The notes: generated from the letters alone by a model not told the origin. 64,000 nt of DNA from Endozoicomonas sp965208385 (GCA_965208385.1 CBDBOO010000016.1:24844-88843); one strand, 5' to 3'; positions 27,497 to 36,307 are shown, counted from the stretch's first letter. Program-made: numbers and translations.

Positions 27497-30400
27497 ATGA
27501 ATATTGCAGAGTGTGCAATACGGAATAAAGTCATCAGCTGGATGTTTGTTCTGCTTCTGCTTATAGGTGGAGGCGTATCGTTTACCGGGCTTGGTCAGCT
27601 GGAATTCCCTGAGTTTCCAATTCCCCAGGCTATGGTGAATACAGTCTATCCAGGGGCTTCTCCGCAACAGGTGGAAGAAGAAGTGACCTTACCCCTGGAG
27701 CGAACCATTCAACAGCTGGAATATGTTAAACATATTGATTCTGTTTCCAGTGCCGGTGTTTCCCAGATTATCATCGAGTTGAAAGAAACCGTTACAGCGG
27801 ACCGGCAGCCACAGGTCTGGGATGAATTACGCAGAAAGATAAATGATATTCAGTCGGATTTTCCGCCAGGGGTTTACCCTTCCCAGATCAATGATGACTT
27901 CAGTGATGTTTATGGCATTCTGCTGAGCATCAGTGGGCCGGAATATAACTACCGGGAGCTGGAAAATTACGGTGATTTACTTCAGCGTGAACTTTCTCTG
28001 GTGAAGGGGGTTAAAAAAGCGAGCCTTGCCGGTACCGTGACTGAACAGCTGGTGATTGAAATATCACAATCCAGAATGACGGCCCTGGGGCTGGATCCTG
28101 CCTGGGTCTTTGGTTTGATACAGAACCAGAATGTGGTCTCCAATGCCGGTGATATGTTGATTGAAGGATTTTCTGTTCGAATACATCCAACCGGAGAATT
28201 CAGTGATGTGAGCGAGCTCGAACAATTACTGATCAGCCCGCCGGGAAGTACCGGTCTTATATACCTGGGTGACATTGCAAAAATAGAGCGGGTTTTTGAT
28301 GATACACCCCGGCAGATTCAGCACAGTAACGGTGAAAAGGCTATTTCTCTCGGGGTTTCCTTTGCCAAAGGCGTTAATGTTGTTGATATCGGAGAGGCTA
28401 TCCAGAAACGGCTGATTGAACTGGAATCCAGCCGACCTCTGGGTATCGAAATGACGACTGTCTACAATCAGCCCGAAGTCGTTCGGGATGCTGTAAACGG
28501 TTTCATGATCAGTCTGCTTCAAGCCATTGTCATTGTCATTGTCGTGCTTCTTTTTGCCATGGGTCTGCGTTCGGGAATACTGATGGGTGGCATTTTGCTG
28601 CTGACTATTCTGGGCACCTTTATTGGTATGAGAATACTGGGTGTTCAGTTGCAGTTGATTTCTCTGGGGGCTTTGATTATTGCGCTCGGTATGCTGGTGG
28701 ATAATGCCATTGTCATAACAGAAGGTGTTCTGGTGGGGCTGCAGAGAGGTTTGTCCCGACTGGAGTCTATAAAGCGAGTGGTCAGCCAGAATCAGTGGCC
28801 TCTTCTGGGGGCAACGGTGATCGCCATTATTGCTTTTGCACCCATTGGCCTTTCGCCGGACTCTACCGGTGATTTTATGATTTCTCTTTTTCAGGTATTG
28901 CTGATATCGCTTTCCATCAGCTGGATTCTGGCCATTACGTTGACACCGTTCTTTTGCAACCTGATGTTTGCTGAACCCAAAGAAGCTATGGTGGGCAGCG
29001 AATCGGATTCTTACTCGGATCCTTACTCGGATCCTTACAAGGGTGCTTTGTTTGATATCTACCGGACACTCCTGAAAAAAGCATTGCGGCACCGAGTTAT
29101 TTCACTTTTCCTGACTGTATCTACCCTGGTTTTAGCCGTTGTGGGGTTCGGTCAGGTGAAACAGGCATTTTTCCCTCCTTCGAACACTCCGATCTTTTTT
29201 GTTGATGTATGGATGCAACAAGGCACTGATATACGACAAACAGAAGTTAATATGTCACTGCTGGAAAAGGAAATTCTGAAAGTTGACGGTGTCGATAATG
29301 TCACCAGTGTTATGGGTATGGGAGCCCAGCGTTTTATTCTCACTTATGCCCCGGAAAAAGTGTATCCGTCCTTTGGACAGCTCATCATAGAAGTTCGGGA
29401 TCTGGAAAAACTGAGAGAGATTCTTCCTGTCATCAGAGAGCGTTTGCAAAGCCGGTATTCTGATATGGAGTTCAAGTTCAAGCTGCTGCAGAACGGTCCT
29501 TCACCCGCAGCCAGTATTGAAGCCCGGTTCTTCGGATCTGATCCTGTCATTTTACGCCAACTGGGTGCCAGGGCTGAGGCCATAATGGAATCCGAACCGT
29601 CAGCAACCGCCGTTCGTCATACCTGGCGCGAGCGTGTAAATATTGTACGACCACAGTTGGATGAGGCTGCAGCTCGTCGCAGCGGGGTTTCGAAAAAATC
29701 CCTGGATGAGACAATGCTGATTAATTTTTCGGGCAAACAAGTGGGCGTCTATCGAGATGGTAGTCATTTGTTGCCTATTCTGGCCAGGGCACCGGAAAAC
29801 GAACGACTGAATGCCGACAGGCTGTCTGATCTGCAGGTATGGAGTCAGGAACGAAAAGCATTTGTTCCTGTTTCTCAGGCGATTACAGGTTTTGAAACGG
29901 TCAGTGAAAATCCGTTGATTGTTCGTAGAGATCTTAAACGGGTACTCACTGTTATGGCTGAGCCGGTGATCCTGAGTGAGGATACAACAGAATCAGTAAG
30001 GCGCAGGCTGAAAGCAAAAATAGAAGCCATTGAATTGCCTGATGGCTATACCATGGAATGGGGTGGAGAGTTTGAAAAATCAGGTGATGCCCAGAAAAAT
30101 CTGTTTTCTTCTCTTCCTCTGGGTTACTTGATCATGTTTCTGATTACCGTGCTGTTATTTGGCACTGTACGTCAACCTCTTGCGATCTGGTTTACGGTGC
30201 CGCTGGCAATCATTGGTGTTTCATTTGGTCTTCTTGGTCTGGGAATGCCATTCACTTTTACTGCACTGCTGGGAATGCTGAGCCTATCCGGGATGCTGGT
30301 TAAAAATGGTATCGTGCTGGTGGAGCAGATCAAAATTGAACTTGAGATTAATAGCCATATCCAAAGCGCTATTCTAGATGCCTGTGTCAGTCGTGTACGA

Positions 30401-30577
30401 CCTGTCTGTATGGCGGCATTGACCACCATGCTGGGTATGATACCCCTGGTATTCGATGCGTTCTTCAGCTCTATGGCAGTGGCTATTATATTTGGTCTGG
30501 GTTTTGCGACGGTTCTGACGCTGGTGGTTTTACCCGTTATTTATTCTCTTTTGTATCGAATAAGATTTGATCAGTAG
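27497..30577 (+). CDS. RND multidrug efflux transporter, inner-membrane pump
   Basis: Proton-driven tripartite efflux pump subunit, 1026 aa. ATG 27497 has GAGGG upstream; a TTG two codons earlier is less likely. The layout is the family's: TM1, periplasmic porter domain (FPEFPIPQAMVNTVYPGASPQ), TM2-6, cytoplasmic loop, TM7, second porter domain, TM8-12 (GMLSLSGMLVKNGIVLVEQI). The TM4 proton-relay motif reads GMLVDNAIV, with Asp-Asn where AcrB has Asp-Asp; this occurs in a subgroup of RND pumps. No outer-membrane channel gene is adjacent, so it presumably uses a TolC-like protein encoded elsewhere. The substrate cannot be told. Confidence 0.94.
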   Translation: MNIAECAIRNKVISWMFVLLLLIGGGVSFTGLGQLEFPEFPIPQAMVNTVYPGASPQQVEEEVTLPLERTIQQLEYVKHIDSVSSAGVSQIIIELKETVTADRQPQVWDELRRKINDIQSDFPPGVYPSQINDDFSDVYGILLSISGPEYNYRELENYGDLLQRELSLVKGVKKASLAGTVTEQLVIEISQSRMTALGLDPAWVFGLIQNQNVVSNAGDMLIEGFSVRIHPTGEFSDVSELEQLLISPPGSTGLIYLGDIAKIERVFDDTPRQIQHSNGEKAISLGVSFAKGVNVVDIGEAIQKRLIELESSRPLGIEMTTVYNQPEVVRDAVNGFMISLLQAIVIVIVVLLFAMGLRSGILMGGILLLTILGTFIGMRILGVQLQLISLGALIIALGMLVDNAIVITEGVLVGLQRGLSRLESIKRVVSQNQWPLLGATVIAIIAFAPIGLSPDSTGDFMISLFQVLLISLSISWILAITLTPFFCNLMFAEPKEAMVGSESDSYSDPYSDPYKGALFDIYRTLLKKALRHRVISLFLTVSTLVLAVVGFGQVKQAFFPPSNTPIFFVDVWMQQGTDIRQTEVNMSLLEKEILKVDGVDNVTSVMGMGAQRFILTYAPEKVYPSFGQLIIEVRDLEKLREILPVIRERLQSRYSDMEFKFKLLQNGPSPAASIEARFFGSDPVILRQLGARAEAIMESEPSATAVRHTWRERVNIVRPQLDEAAARRSGVSKKSLDETMLINFSGKQVGVYRDGSHLLPILARAPENERLNADRLSDLQVWSQERKAFVPVSQAITGFETVSENPLIVRRDLKRVLTVMAEPVILSEDTTESVRRRLKAKIEAIELPDGYTMEWGGEFEKSGDAQKNLFSSLPLGYLIMFLITVLLFGTVRQPLAIWFTVPLAIIGVSFGLLGLGMPFTFTALLGMLSLSGMLVKNGIVLVEQIKIELEINSHIQSAILDACVSRVRPVCMAALTTMLGMIPLVFDAFFSSMAVAIIFGLGFATVLTLVVLPVIYSLLYRIRFDQ
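29003..29038 (+). repeat. 12-bp triplicate repeat in the RND pump gene
   Basis: Three tandem 12-bp units (TCGGATTCTTAC, then TCGGATCCTTAC twice) encode SDSY-SDPY-SDPY near residue 503, in the predicted cytoplasmic loop between the two halves of the pump, where length change should be tolerated. Confidence 0.95.
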
Positions 30578-30629
30578 CTGTCGGAATTGTATGAAGCCCT
30601 GACATTCAAGGGAGCCAGAATAAAAAAAT

Positions 30630-30666
30630 TGCGGTCAGCTCGGCGAATGAAGCTGTTTTGACCGCA
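30630..30666 (-). terminator. Hairpin between the RND pump gene and purE
   Basis: TGCGGTCA (30630-30637) pairs with TGACCGCA (30659-30666). Read on the minus strand, the stem is followed by AATTTTTTT, so it has terminator form for leftward transcription; on the plus strand it lacks a T-run. Its role between two rightward genes is unclear. Confidence 0.5.
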
Positions 30667-30718
30667 GTCTCCCTGCTAAAATGCCGTACTTTGCTGATCA
30701 TCCTTCGGAGAGTACCTG

Positions 30719-31225
30719 ATGGCGAAGCCATTTGTAGCTATATTAATGGGGTCGGATTCTGACCTGCCAAAAGTTCAGTCGGCTATTGATGTATTGAAAA
30801 AACTCAATGTGCCTGTAGAAGTTAAAGTTCATTCTGCTCATCGCACACCGGATGCAACACACAGTTTTGTTAAAGATGCTGACCAGCGTGGTGCGGCTGC
30901 ATTCATTGCCTGTGCCGGTATGGCTGCGCATCTGGCAGGAGTGGTTGCATCCCTGACAGTGAAACCGGTGATCGGTGTTCCTATTGATGCAGGCCCCATG
31001 AACGGTGTCGATGCCTTGTTGTCTACCGTGCAAATGCCTGGTGGAATTCCCGTAGCGACTGTGGCTATAGGAAAAGCGGGTGCAAAGAATGCCGGTTATC
31101 TGGCCGCTCAGATTATTGCCCTGGGTGATAAGGAACTGACGGATCGTCTGCGCATGGAGCGTCAGGCTAATGCTGAAGCCATTCTGGCTAAAGATGCCGC
31201 TTTGCAGCAGCAGTTGAATGGTTAA
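30719..31225 (+). CDS. purE: N5-carboxyaminoimidazole ribonucleotide mutase
   Basis: Converts N5-CAIR to CAIR in purine synthesis. The 168-aa length fits class I PurE. It has the motifs MGSDSDLP, SAHRTPD, IACAGMAAHLAGV and GGIPVATVAIGKAGAKNAG. Its usual partner purK is not next to it; tsaC follows instead, almost abutting. Confidence 0.97.
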   Translation: MAKPFVAILMGSDSDLPKVQSAIDVLKKLNVPVEVKVHSAHRTPDATHSFVKDADQRGAAAFIACAGMAAHLAGVVASLTVKPVIGVPIDAGPMNGVDALLSTVQMPGGIPVATVAIGKAGAKNAGYLAAQIIALGDKELTDRLRMERQANAEAILAKDAALQQQLNG

Positions 31226-31231
31226 TTGATC

Positions 31232-31810
31232 ATGCTGACCAGAGATCACTCCCCTCAAGTCGGAACAGCCCGTGCAGTGGAAATTATTCAGCAGGGTGGC
31301 GTTATTGCATACCCTACTGAAGCTGTTTGGGGGCTGGGTTGTGATCCCTGGAATGTAAAAGCAGTGGAACGGGTGCTTGCCATTAAGCAACGGCCGGTTG
31401 AAAAGGGCGTTATTTTAATTGGTGCGTCCGAAAGTCAGTTTGCTCTTTTGCTGAATCCTCTTTCCCGGGAGGATAGGGCCGTTCTGTCCAAAAGCTGGCC
31501 AGGCCCACATACCTGGCTGGTACCTGACCCTGATAACTGGGTACCAGTATGGATAAAGGGACAGTTTCAGACTGTGGCTATTCGAGTGACTGACCATCCG
31601 GCAGTCCAGGCGTTATGTCATAGATTCGGCAAACCGGTGATATCCACTTCTGCCAATCTGTCGGGTGAATCCCCATCCCTGAATATCAATGAGATAGAAG
31701 AAACATTCTCCAATATTATTGATGCCATTCTAACGGGTGAAACAGGTTGTCATAAAATGCCATCAGAAATTCGTGACTTGTCCACGGGACAGATTATCAG
31801 GGCAGGATGA
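31232..31810 (+). CDS. tsaC: L-threonylcarbamoyladenylate synthase TsaC
   Basis: Makes threonylcarbamoyl-AMP for the t6A37 modification of tRNA. The 192-aa protein has the YrdC/Sua5 core with YPTEAVWGLGCDPWN, KQRPVEKGVILIG and STSANLSGE. ATG 31232 is preferred over TTG 31226, which directly abuts the purE stop. E. coli TsaC is 190 aa. It is followed closely by hemF and aroE, as in Pseudomonas. Confidence 0.95.
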   Translation: MLTRDHSPQVGTARAVEIIQQGGVIAYPTEAVWGLGCDPWNVKAVERVLAIKQRPVEKGVILIGASESQFALLLNPLSREDRAVLSKSWPGPHTWLVPDPDNWVPVWIKGQFQTVAIRVTDHPAVQALCHRFGKPVISTSANLSGESPSLNINEIEETFSNIIDAILTGETGCHKMPSEIRDLSTGQIIRAG

Positions 31811-31833
31811 ACTGTCTGTATAGAGGATTAGAC

Positions 31834-32754
31834 ATGGCTTCAGAACCTTCCATTGAACGGGTAAAACAATACCTGACCGGATTACAGGATAGAATTTGTT
31901 CAGCCCTTGAGAAAGAAGAGGGTGTGTCTGTTTTTCAGGAAGAATGCTGGGAATATCACGGCGGTGGTGGCGGTCGGGCCAGAGTACTGGAAGGTGGTAC
32001 TGTTATTGAAAAAGGAGGTGTGAACTTTTCTCATGTTCGGGGAGACAAATTGCCTGCCAGTGCCACCGCCAGCAGACCCGAACTGGAAGGACGAAGTTTT
32101 CAGGCGCTGGGCGTTTCCCTGGTGATTCATCCGGACAATCCATTCGTACCCACCTCTCATGCCAACGTTCGTTTGCTGGTTGCTGAAAAAGAAGGTTGTG
32201 AACCCGTCTGGTGGTTTGGTGGCGGCTATGATCTGACACCTTACTATGGATTTGAAGAAGATTGCAGGCACTGGCATCAGACGGCCAAACAGGCCTGCGA
32301 ACCTTTTGGTTCAGATGTTTATCCCCGTTACAAAAAATGGTGTGATGATTACTTTTATATCAAGCACCGTAATGAGCCGCGGGGTATTGGCGGATTATTT
32401 TATGATGATCTGAATCAATGGCCGTTTGAGCAATGCTTCGAGTTTATGCAATCAGTGGGAAACAGCTTTATAGAAGCTTACCTGCCTATCGTTCAACGCC
32501 GTAAGAATACCCAATACACCGAACAGCAAAAACGCTTTCAGCATTATCGAAGAGGGCGTTATGTAGAATTTAATCTGGTGTATGACCGGGGAACATTTTT
32601 TGGTTTGCAATCCGGTGGTCGTACTGAATCTATTTTAATGTCCATGCCACCGCAGGTTCGCTGGGATTATAACTGGAGCCCTGAGCCAGGAACGGAAGAA
32701 GCGCGTTTATACAATGAATTCCTGAAACCCAGAGAGTGGATAAGAGGTAGTTAA
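31834..32754 (+). CDS. hemF: Oxygen-dependent coproporphyrinogen III oxidase
   Basis: Aerobic decarboxylation of coproporphyrinogen III to protoporphyrinogen IX in heme synthesis. The 306-aa protein starts at ATG 31834 with AGAGGA upstream; a start 9 codons earlier is rejected. Signatures are HPDNPFVPTSHANVRLL, WWFGGGYDLTPYYGFEED, CDDYFYIKHRNEPRGIGGLFYDDL and FNLVYDRGTFFGLQSGGR. It is 1 nt from aroE. Confidence 0.97.
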   Translation: MASEPSIERVKQYLTGLQDRICSALEKEEGVSVFQEECWEYHGGGGGRARVLEGGTVIEKGGVNFSHVRGDKLPASATASRPELEGRSFQALGVSLVIHPDNPFVPTSHANVRLLVAEKEGCEPVWWFGGGYDLTPYYGFEEDCRHWHQTAKQACEPFGSDVYPRYKKWCDDYFYIKHRNEPRGIGGLFYDDLNQWPFEQCFEFMQSVGNSFIEAYLPIVQRRKNTQYTEQQKRFQHYRRGRYVEFNLVYDRGTFFGLQSGGRTESILMSMPPQVRWDYNWSPEPGTEEARLYNEFLKPREWIRGS

Positions 32755-32755
32755 A

Positions 32756-33580
32756 ATGGCTGGTCCCGTCGATTCTTATGCCGTAATGGGCAATCCCGTT
32801 GTTCATAGTAAATCACCAAAAATCCACACACTCTTTGCGCAACAAACAGGTCAGAGGCTGCGTTATACGGCCATGGAAGTCCCGATAGATGAATTTGAGC
32901 AGGCTGTTGATGGCTTTTTTGAGAATGGCGATCTGGGCTTAAGTATCACGGTTCCATTTAAGGAAACTGCCTGGCAGCTGTCTGATATAAAAACATCAAG
33001 GGCAGAAAAAGCCGGTGCTGTTAACACCCTCTGGAAAGACAATACTGGTCGTGTTTGTGGTGATAATACCGACGGTCTGGGTCTGGTCAATGATTTAACG
33101 ATCAATCATTCTGTTGAAATCCGAAATGCACGAGTACTTGTTCTTGGCGCAGGCGGTGCCGTTCGGGGGATTCTGGAACCTGTTCTGGCAGAGCAACCAG
33201 CTGAACTGGTTATTGCCAATCGAACACTTACTAAAGCGGAAACCCTGGCTGGGCTATTTCCGGATAAATCGGTCACTGCCTGTGGTTTTGATCAGATTTC
33301 AGGGCGCTTTGACCTTATCATCAATGGAACTTCAGCCAGCCTCCAGGGCGAGTTGCCTCCCTTGCCCACGTCTATTCTGGATAATCAAAGTTGCTGTTAT
33401 GACATGATGTACAGCGCTGGGCAGACCGTATTTAACCGCTGGTGTCTTGATCAGGGTGCCGGAAAAGCTATTGATGGTCTGGGTATGCTGGTGGAGCAGG
33501 CTGCAGAACAGTTCGCCATCTGGCGTGGAGTCAAACCTGAAACCGCCAGTGTTTTGGCCGCGCTCAGGGCCGAGCTGTAG
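32756..33580 (+). CDS. aroE: Shikimate dehydrogenase (NADP+)
   Basis: Reduces 3-dehydroshikimate to shikimate in aromatic amino-acid synthesis. The 274-aa protein has the substrate-binding NPVVHSKSPKIH near the N-terminus, the catalytic-Lys segment SITVPFKE, DNTDGLGLVNDL, and the dinucleotide motif GAGGAVRGIL. AGAGG precedes the ATG. It is the last gene of the tsaC-hemF-aroE run. Confidence 0.97.
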   Translation: MAGPVDSYAVMGNPVVHSKSPKIHTLFAQQTGQRLRYTAMEVPIDEFEQAVDGFFENGDLGLSITVPFKETAWQLSDIKTSRAEKAGAVNTLWKDNTGRVCGDNTDGLGLVNDLTINHSVEIRNARVLVLGAGGAVRGILEPVLAEQPAELVIANRTLTKAETLAGLFPDKSVTACGFDQISGRFDLIINGTSASLQGELPPLPTSILDNQSCCYDMMYSAGQTVFNRWCLDQGAGKAIDGLGMLVEQAAEQFAIWRGVKPETASVLAALRAEL

Positions 33581-33597
33581 TTGCAATCATCACAGCC

Positions 33598-33743
33598 TAT
33601 ACCTATTGGATTTCAAGATGAGGCTAGGCGTCAACTGAGTGAAGCCCCGTGAGCTTACAAATAATAAGTGATCGGCCCGGGCTGGCGTACCAGTGAACGA
33701 GGGCAGACAACAACGCATCATCTTGAAAGGCGATGGGTATATA
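33598..33743 (-). repeat. MITE-C copy 1, about 146-bp palindromic element
   Basis: Imperfect terminal inverted repeats: TATACCTATTGGATTTCAAG at the left and the complement of TATACCCATCGCCTTTCAAG at the right, each continuing into GATGAxGC. Read on the minus strand it contains GCGTT, CTCGTTCACT and a TTTGTAAGCTC-CGGGGCTT-ACTC core, all shared with the element at 35784-35904. It has no coding capacity. Confidence 0.8.
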
Positions 33744-33761
33744 ATACTCACTCCCCTTGAT

Positions 33762-33791
33762 GATGTGAGTTCGTTGCCATCTACTCACATC
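33762..33791. terminator. Hairpin upstream of the YiiX-like gene
   Basis: GATGTGAGT (33762-33770) pairs with ACTCACATC (33783-33791), extendable with G-U pairs to about 14 bp. No T-run follows. It may be an RNA stability or weak termination element after aroE and MITE-C. Confidence 0.4.
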
Positions 33792-33846
33792 GTCGATGAA
33801 AACAGGGGTAAACTTTTCTTAGGCAGAGTATTTCGAGACCAACCCG

Positions 33847-34512
33847 ATGGATACTGACCAGACAGCAAACATCATCACTGACGATTTATTGCCCGGAGAT
33901 TTGTTATTTCAGCTTCGCTGTGGAGGTGAAGCGGAGTGGGTAATCAGTCGGTTATTTGCCGGTCGTAACGGCATGGCCATTAACCATGTTGCCATTTATG
34001 ATGGCGATGGTCAGGTGGTAGAAGCCGTGATGCCGGAAGTCAGAAAAACATCTATGGATGAGTTTGTTCAGAATTCTGTGCTGGACAACCATGGTCGCCC
34101 CTGTGTTCTTGTGTGCCGGGTTTTAGCTGACCATGTCAGACTGGTGGCTCAGGCTCTTACTTTTGCAGAAGACGCTGTTGCTCATACTTATGATCACCAT
34201 TACAGCAATTCAAAGCATTCCTGGTATTGCAGTGAACTGATTATTGATGCATTTCGCCATGCTAATGGTGGTGAGTTTCTGTTTGAGGAAACACCCATGA
34301 GCTTTCGGGATATGGATTCGGGCGAGTTGATTCCTTTCTGGGTTGATCACTACCGATTAATTGGGCAGCCTGTTCCTGAAGGCGAACCGGGTTCTCACCC
34401 TGCGCTGTTGTCCTGTTCTGATGATATACGCACTATTAAGGTGATGGGCATGCTACCCGTTAAAGGTATCAGTACCTGGCTTAATCAAGAACCTGGCTTT
34501 GCGCTGGCCTGA
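33847..34512 (+). CDS. Permuted papain-like (NlpC/P60, YiiX/C92-type) hydrolase
   Basis: Probable cysteine hydrolase of the circularly permuted papain fold. The 221-aa protein shows LLPGDLLFQ near residue 14, NHVAIYDGDG with the putative catalytic His47, VVEAV with Glu59, and SWYCSELIIDAF with the putative nucleophile Cys128, in the His-then-Cys order of permuted members such as E. coli YiiX. There is no signal peptide. Substrate unknown (cell-wall amide, lipid or protein conjugate are possible). A second His-then-Cys protein is encoded directly downstream. Confidence 0.8.
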   Translation: MDTDQTANIITDDLLPGDLLFQLRCGGEAEWVISRLFAGRNGMAINHVAIYDGDGQVVEAVMPEVRKTSMDEFVQNSVLDNHGRPCVLVCRVLADHVRLVAQALTFAEDAVAHTYDHHYSNSKHSWYCSELIIDAFRHANGGEFLFEETPMSFRDMDSGELIPFWVDHYRLIGQPVPEGEPGSHPALLSCSDDIRTIKVMGMLPVKGISTWLNQEPGFALA

Positions 34513-34515
34513 TCT

Positions 34516-34545
34516 CAATCTTTATTTTCAATCTTTATTTTCAAT
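34516..34545. repeat. 13-bp tandem duplication after the YiiX-like gene
   Basis: CAATCTTTATTTT occurs twice in perfect tandem (34516-34528, 34529-34541) plus CAAT, starting 3 bp after the stop codon. Confidence 0.95.
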
Positions 34546-34569
34546 AGCACTTGAATCGTTTTTTTTCTT

Positions 34570-34599
34570 GTCTTCAGATAAAGTGTCTTCAGATAAAGT
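34570..34599. repeat. 15-bp tandem duplication
   Basis: GTCTTCAGATAAAGT occurs twice in perfect tandem in the AT-rich spacer before the 343-aa gene. Confidence 0.95.
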
Positions 34600-34710
34600 G
34601 TTCTTAGACTAAAGTATATACTTATTAAGTATAATAAACTTATGTTTAATACTTTTTAATTTTAAAAATACTAATCTTAATTCAATGGAAGTATTTCGGA
34701 AGGTGAGATT

Positions 34711-35742
34711 ATGCCAAGATCCGTTGATAAGCCAGCCAGCACCGATGTAGCACCTTATTCGACAAAATCTCCAGAGTCGTCTTCGGGTAAGGCCTTTCAA
34801 CGAGTCGTAACGCCCTCGCCAGATTCAACTGAAAAATTATTACCTGGAAAAGATCAACTACTACTACAACAACAACAAGAAGAAGTTTCTGCTTCTGTAA
34901 AAACTGAAGGTATGGCTTTCAAAGCAGAAAAAGCCAAATCGCAGTCCGAAGTTAAGAGCCGTTTGACATACAGTGCACTAATAAGTATCCAGGAAAAAAT
35001 TCGATCCAATTTAGAAACCGAAAAAACTGTATGGGATATATCTACGGATGAATCCAGATGTTTATGGGCATCTATGAATAAAGAGGGAAATGCTCATCTA
35101 ATGTTTTGGGGAGATCATGCTGCCCTGGTGATTGGAGATTCCGGTAATAACCAGACGACAGCATTTGATGGGTCAGCCAATTTTGTGAACTGGCATACAG
35201 AAGTGTTGAAGGATATAAATAGGAAGCCTGATTGGACAGCCAATAGCTTTGCTTTTGCCATTGATATGCCAAGACCTTCCTATGACGGAAAAAAAGTTTC
35301 GTTTACCAAGGAGTGCCATGTAAATGGTGCCCCTGAAGTTCTATGCACTTTCAAAGGGCTGGATACAAAGAATATGAAAAAAACCTGGGATACTATTCGT
35401 TCCAGAGAATCATATCACGCTCTTTCCAATGACTGTTGTGCCGTAGTTGCCAGAGTGTTCAAAAGTGGATTCAGTGAGACTGAAGCAAAAGAGTTGGGGC
35501 AGCCCCGAAAAGGATTGTGGTCCAGACGTAATGTAGAAGTTCTGTGTAACAGAGCCAGTTATTTGATAGCAGATAAAGATCTACCTGCGGCAAATGCGCC
35601 ATTAGTGCCTGAATCGGTACGTCAATATTTATCGGCTACCGCTAAATCGGCACAGGATTATCTCTCTTCATTTGTGTCTCAAGAGACAGAAGAGCTGACT
35701 CAATCTGAAAAAGTGGCTCTGTGGGACTCAGCGTTTGTATAA
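34711..35742 (+). CDS. Predicted permuted papain-like protein with disordered N-terminus, unknown function
   Basis: Not assigned to a named family. In the 343-aa product residues 1-80 are Ser/Pro/Gln/Lys-rich and probably disordered. The folded part has WGDHAALVIGD (His136), FDGSANFVNW, and SNDCCAVVARVFKSG (Cys242/Cys243). The His strand followed by N-x-C(C)-helix is the order of permuted NlpC/P60 or LRAT-like folds and of several effector papain domains. There is no signal peptide or membrane segment. It follows an AT-rich spacer with tandem repeats and precedes a nest of mobile elements. An effector role is inference. Confidence 0.65.
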   Translation: MPRSVDKPASTDVAPYSTKSPESSSGKAFQRVVTPSPDSTEKLLPGKDQLLLQQQQEEVSASVKTEGMAFKAEKAKSQSEVKSRLTYSALISIQEKIRSNLETEKTVWDISTDESRCLWASMNKEGNAHLMFWGDHAALVIGDSGNNQTTAFDGSANFVNWHTEVLKDINRKPDWTANSFAFAIDMPRPSYDGKKVSFTKECHVNGAPEVLCTFKGLDTKNMKKTWDTIRSRESYHALSNDCCAVVARVFKSGFSETEAKELGQPRKGLWSRRNVEVLCNRASYLIADKDLPAANAPLVPESVRQYLSATAKSAQDYLSSFVSQETEELTQSEKVALWDSAFV

Positions 35743-35783
35743 GCCTATGAAGGCAGACCGCTCATTCCCGCAAACCTGCCTTC

Positions 35784-35904
35784 ATATCCATCGCCTTTGA
35801 AGTTGCTACTGCGTTACGGCGCTCGTTCACTTAGTTTGTTTAAGCTCCCGGGGGCTTTACTCTCTTACTGCCTTGTAGCAACTCCAAATCCTTTGGGTAT
35901 ATAC
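35784..35904 (+). repeat. MITE-C copy 2, about 121-bp palindromic element
   Basis: ATATCCATCGCCTTTGAAGT at the left is matched by the complement of ...CTCCAAATCCTTTGGGTATA at the right. The inner arms GTTGCTAC and GTAGCAAC pair. It shares GCGTT, CTCGTTCACT, TTTAAGCTCCCGGGGGCTTT and the terminal pattern with the copy at 33598-33743, which is in the opposite orientation. Confidence 0.8.
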
Positions 35905-36000
35905 CATCAATCAGTTCGGGTAGTTATACCATTTCCGAATTCTAATTATGCTATTGCGCTGCCTTTTCAGGCTCAGATCCTGCGTTGGAGTTCCTCGCCA

Positions 36001-36024
36001 TAGCTAAGGCTAAGGCTAAGGCTA
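36001..36024. repeat. 6-bp repeat in the MITE-B loop
   Basis: TAGCTAAGGCTAAGGCTAAG contains the hexamer CTAAGG three times in tandem, at the centre of the MITE-B palindrome. Confidence 0.9.
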
Positions 36025-36075
36025 TGACTCGTCACTCCGCCTTGTCTCTGAGCCTGAAAAGCCATGCTCATAACG

Positions 36076-36307
36076 GGCTATGTTCCCGCCAATAGTTGTA
36101 TTGCTTACTCCCTATGTTTACAGGGCTACAGACGTGCCTTATAAAGTAGAGATATGACTAAATCTTGTATATTGCATTTGTTTATTGCCCAAAGAACAGC
36201 GATTTGTTCTGGGATACCTTCCTATCTCATGAATAGCCATATGTGGAGCAGGAAAATAAAGTTTTTATAGGACTCGAGTGCTCCCAACTATTGACGGGAA
36301 CATAGCC
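36076..36307 (+). mobile_element. MITE-A copy 2, 232 bp, nested in MITE-B
   Basis: Same 23-bp terminal inverted repeats and same length as the copy at 18902-19133. The only differences seen are two adjacent bases near the right end (TT versus CG). It is flanked by the perfect 9-bp duplication CTCATAACG (36067-36075 and 36308-36316). This fixes the order of events: MITE-B landed first, then MITE-A jumped into it. Near-identity of the copies suggests recent activity. Confidence 0.95.

Noticed and set aside
28226..29092. 288-codon minus-strand frame within the RND pump gene
   Set aside because: Antisense to a clearly conserved coding region; Gln/His/Asn-rich sequence typical of a shadow frame.
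30743..31390. 215-codon minus-strand frame over purE and tsaC
   Set aside because: Antisense to two certain genes and without recognisable features.
36166..36192. Hairpin inside MITE-A (AGAACA...TGTTCT) as a terminator or ncRNA
   Set aside because: It is identical in both copies and is part of the element's own symmetry; no T-run follows.
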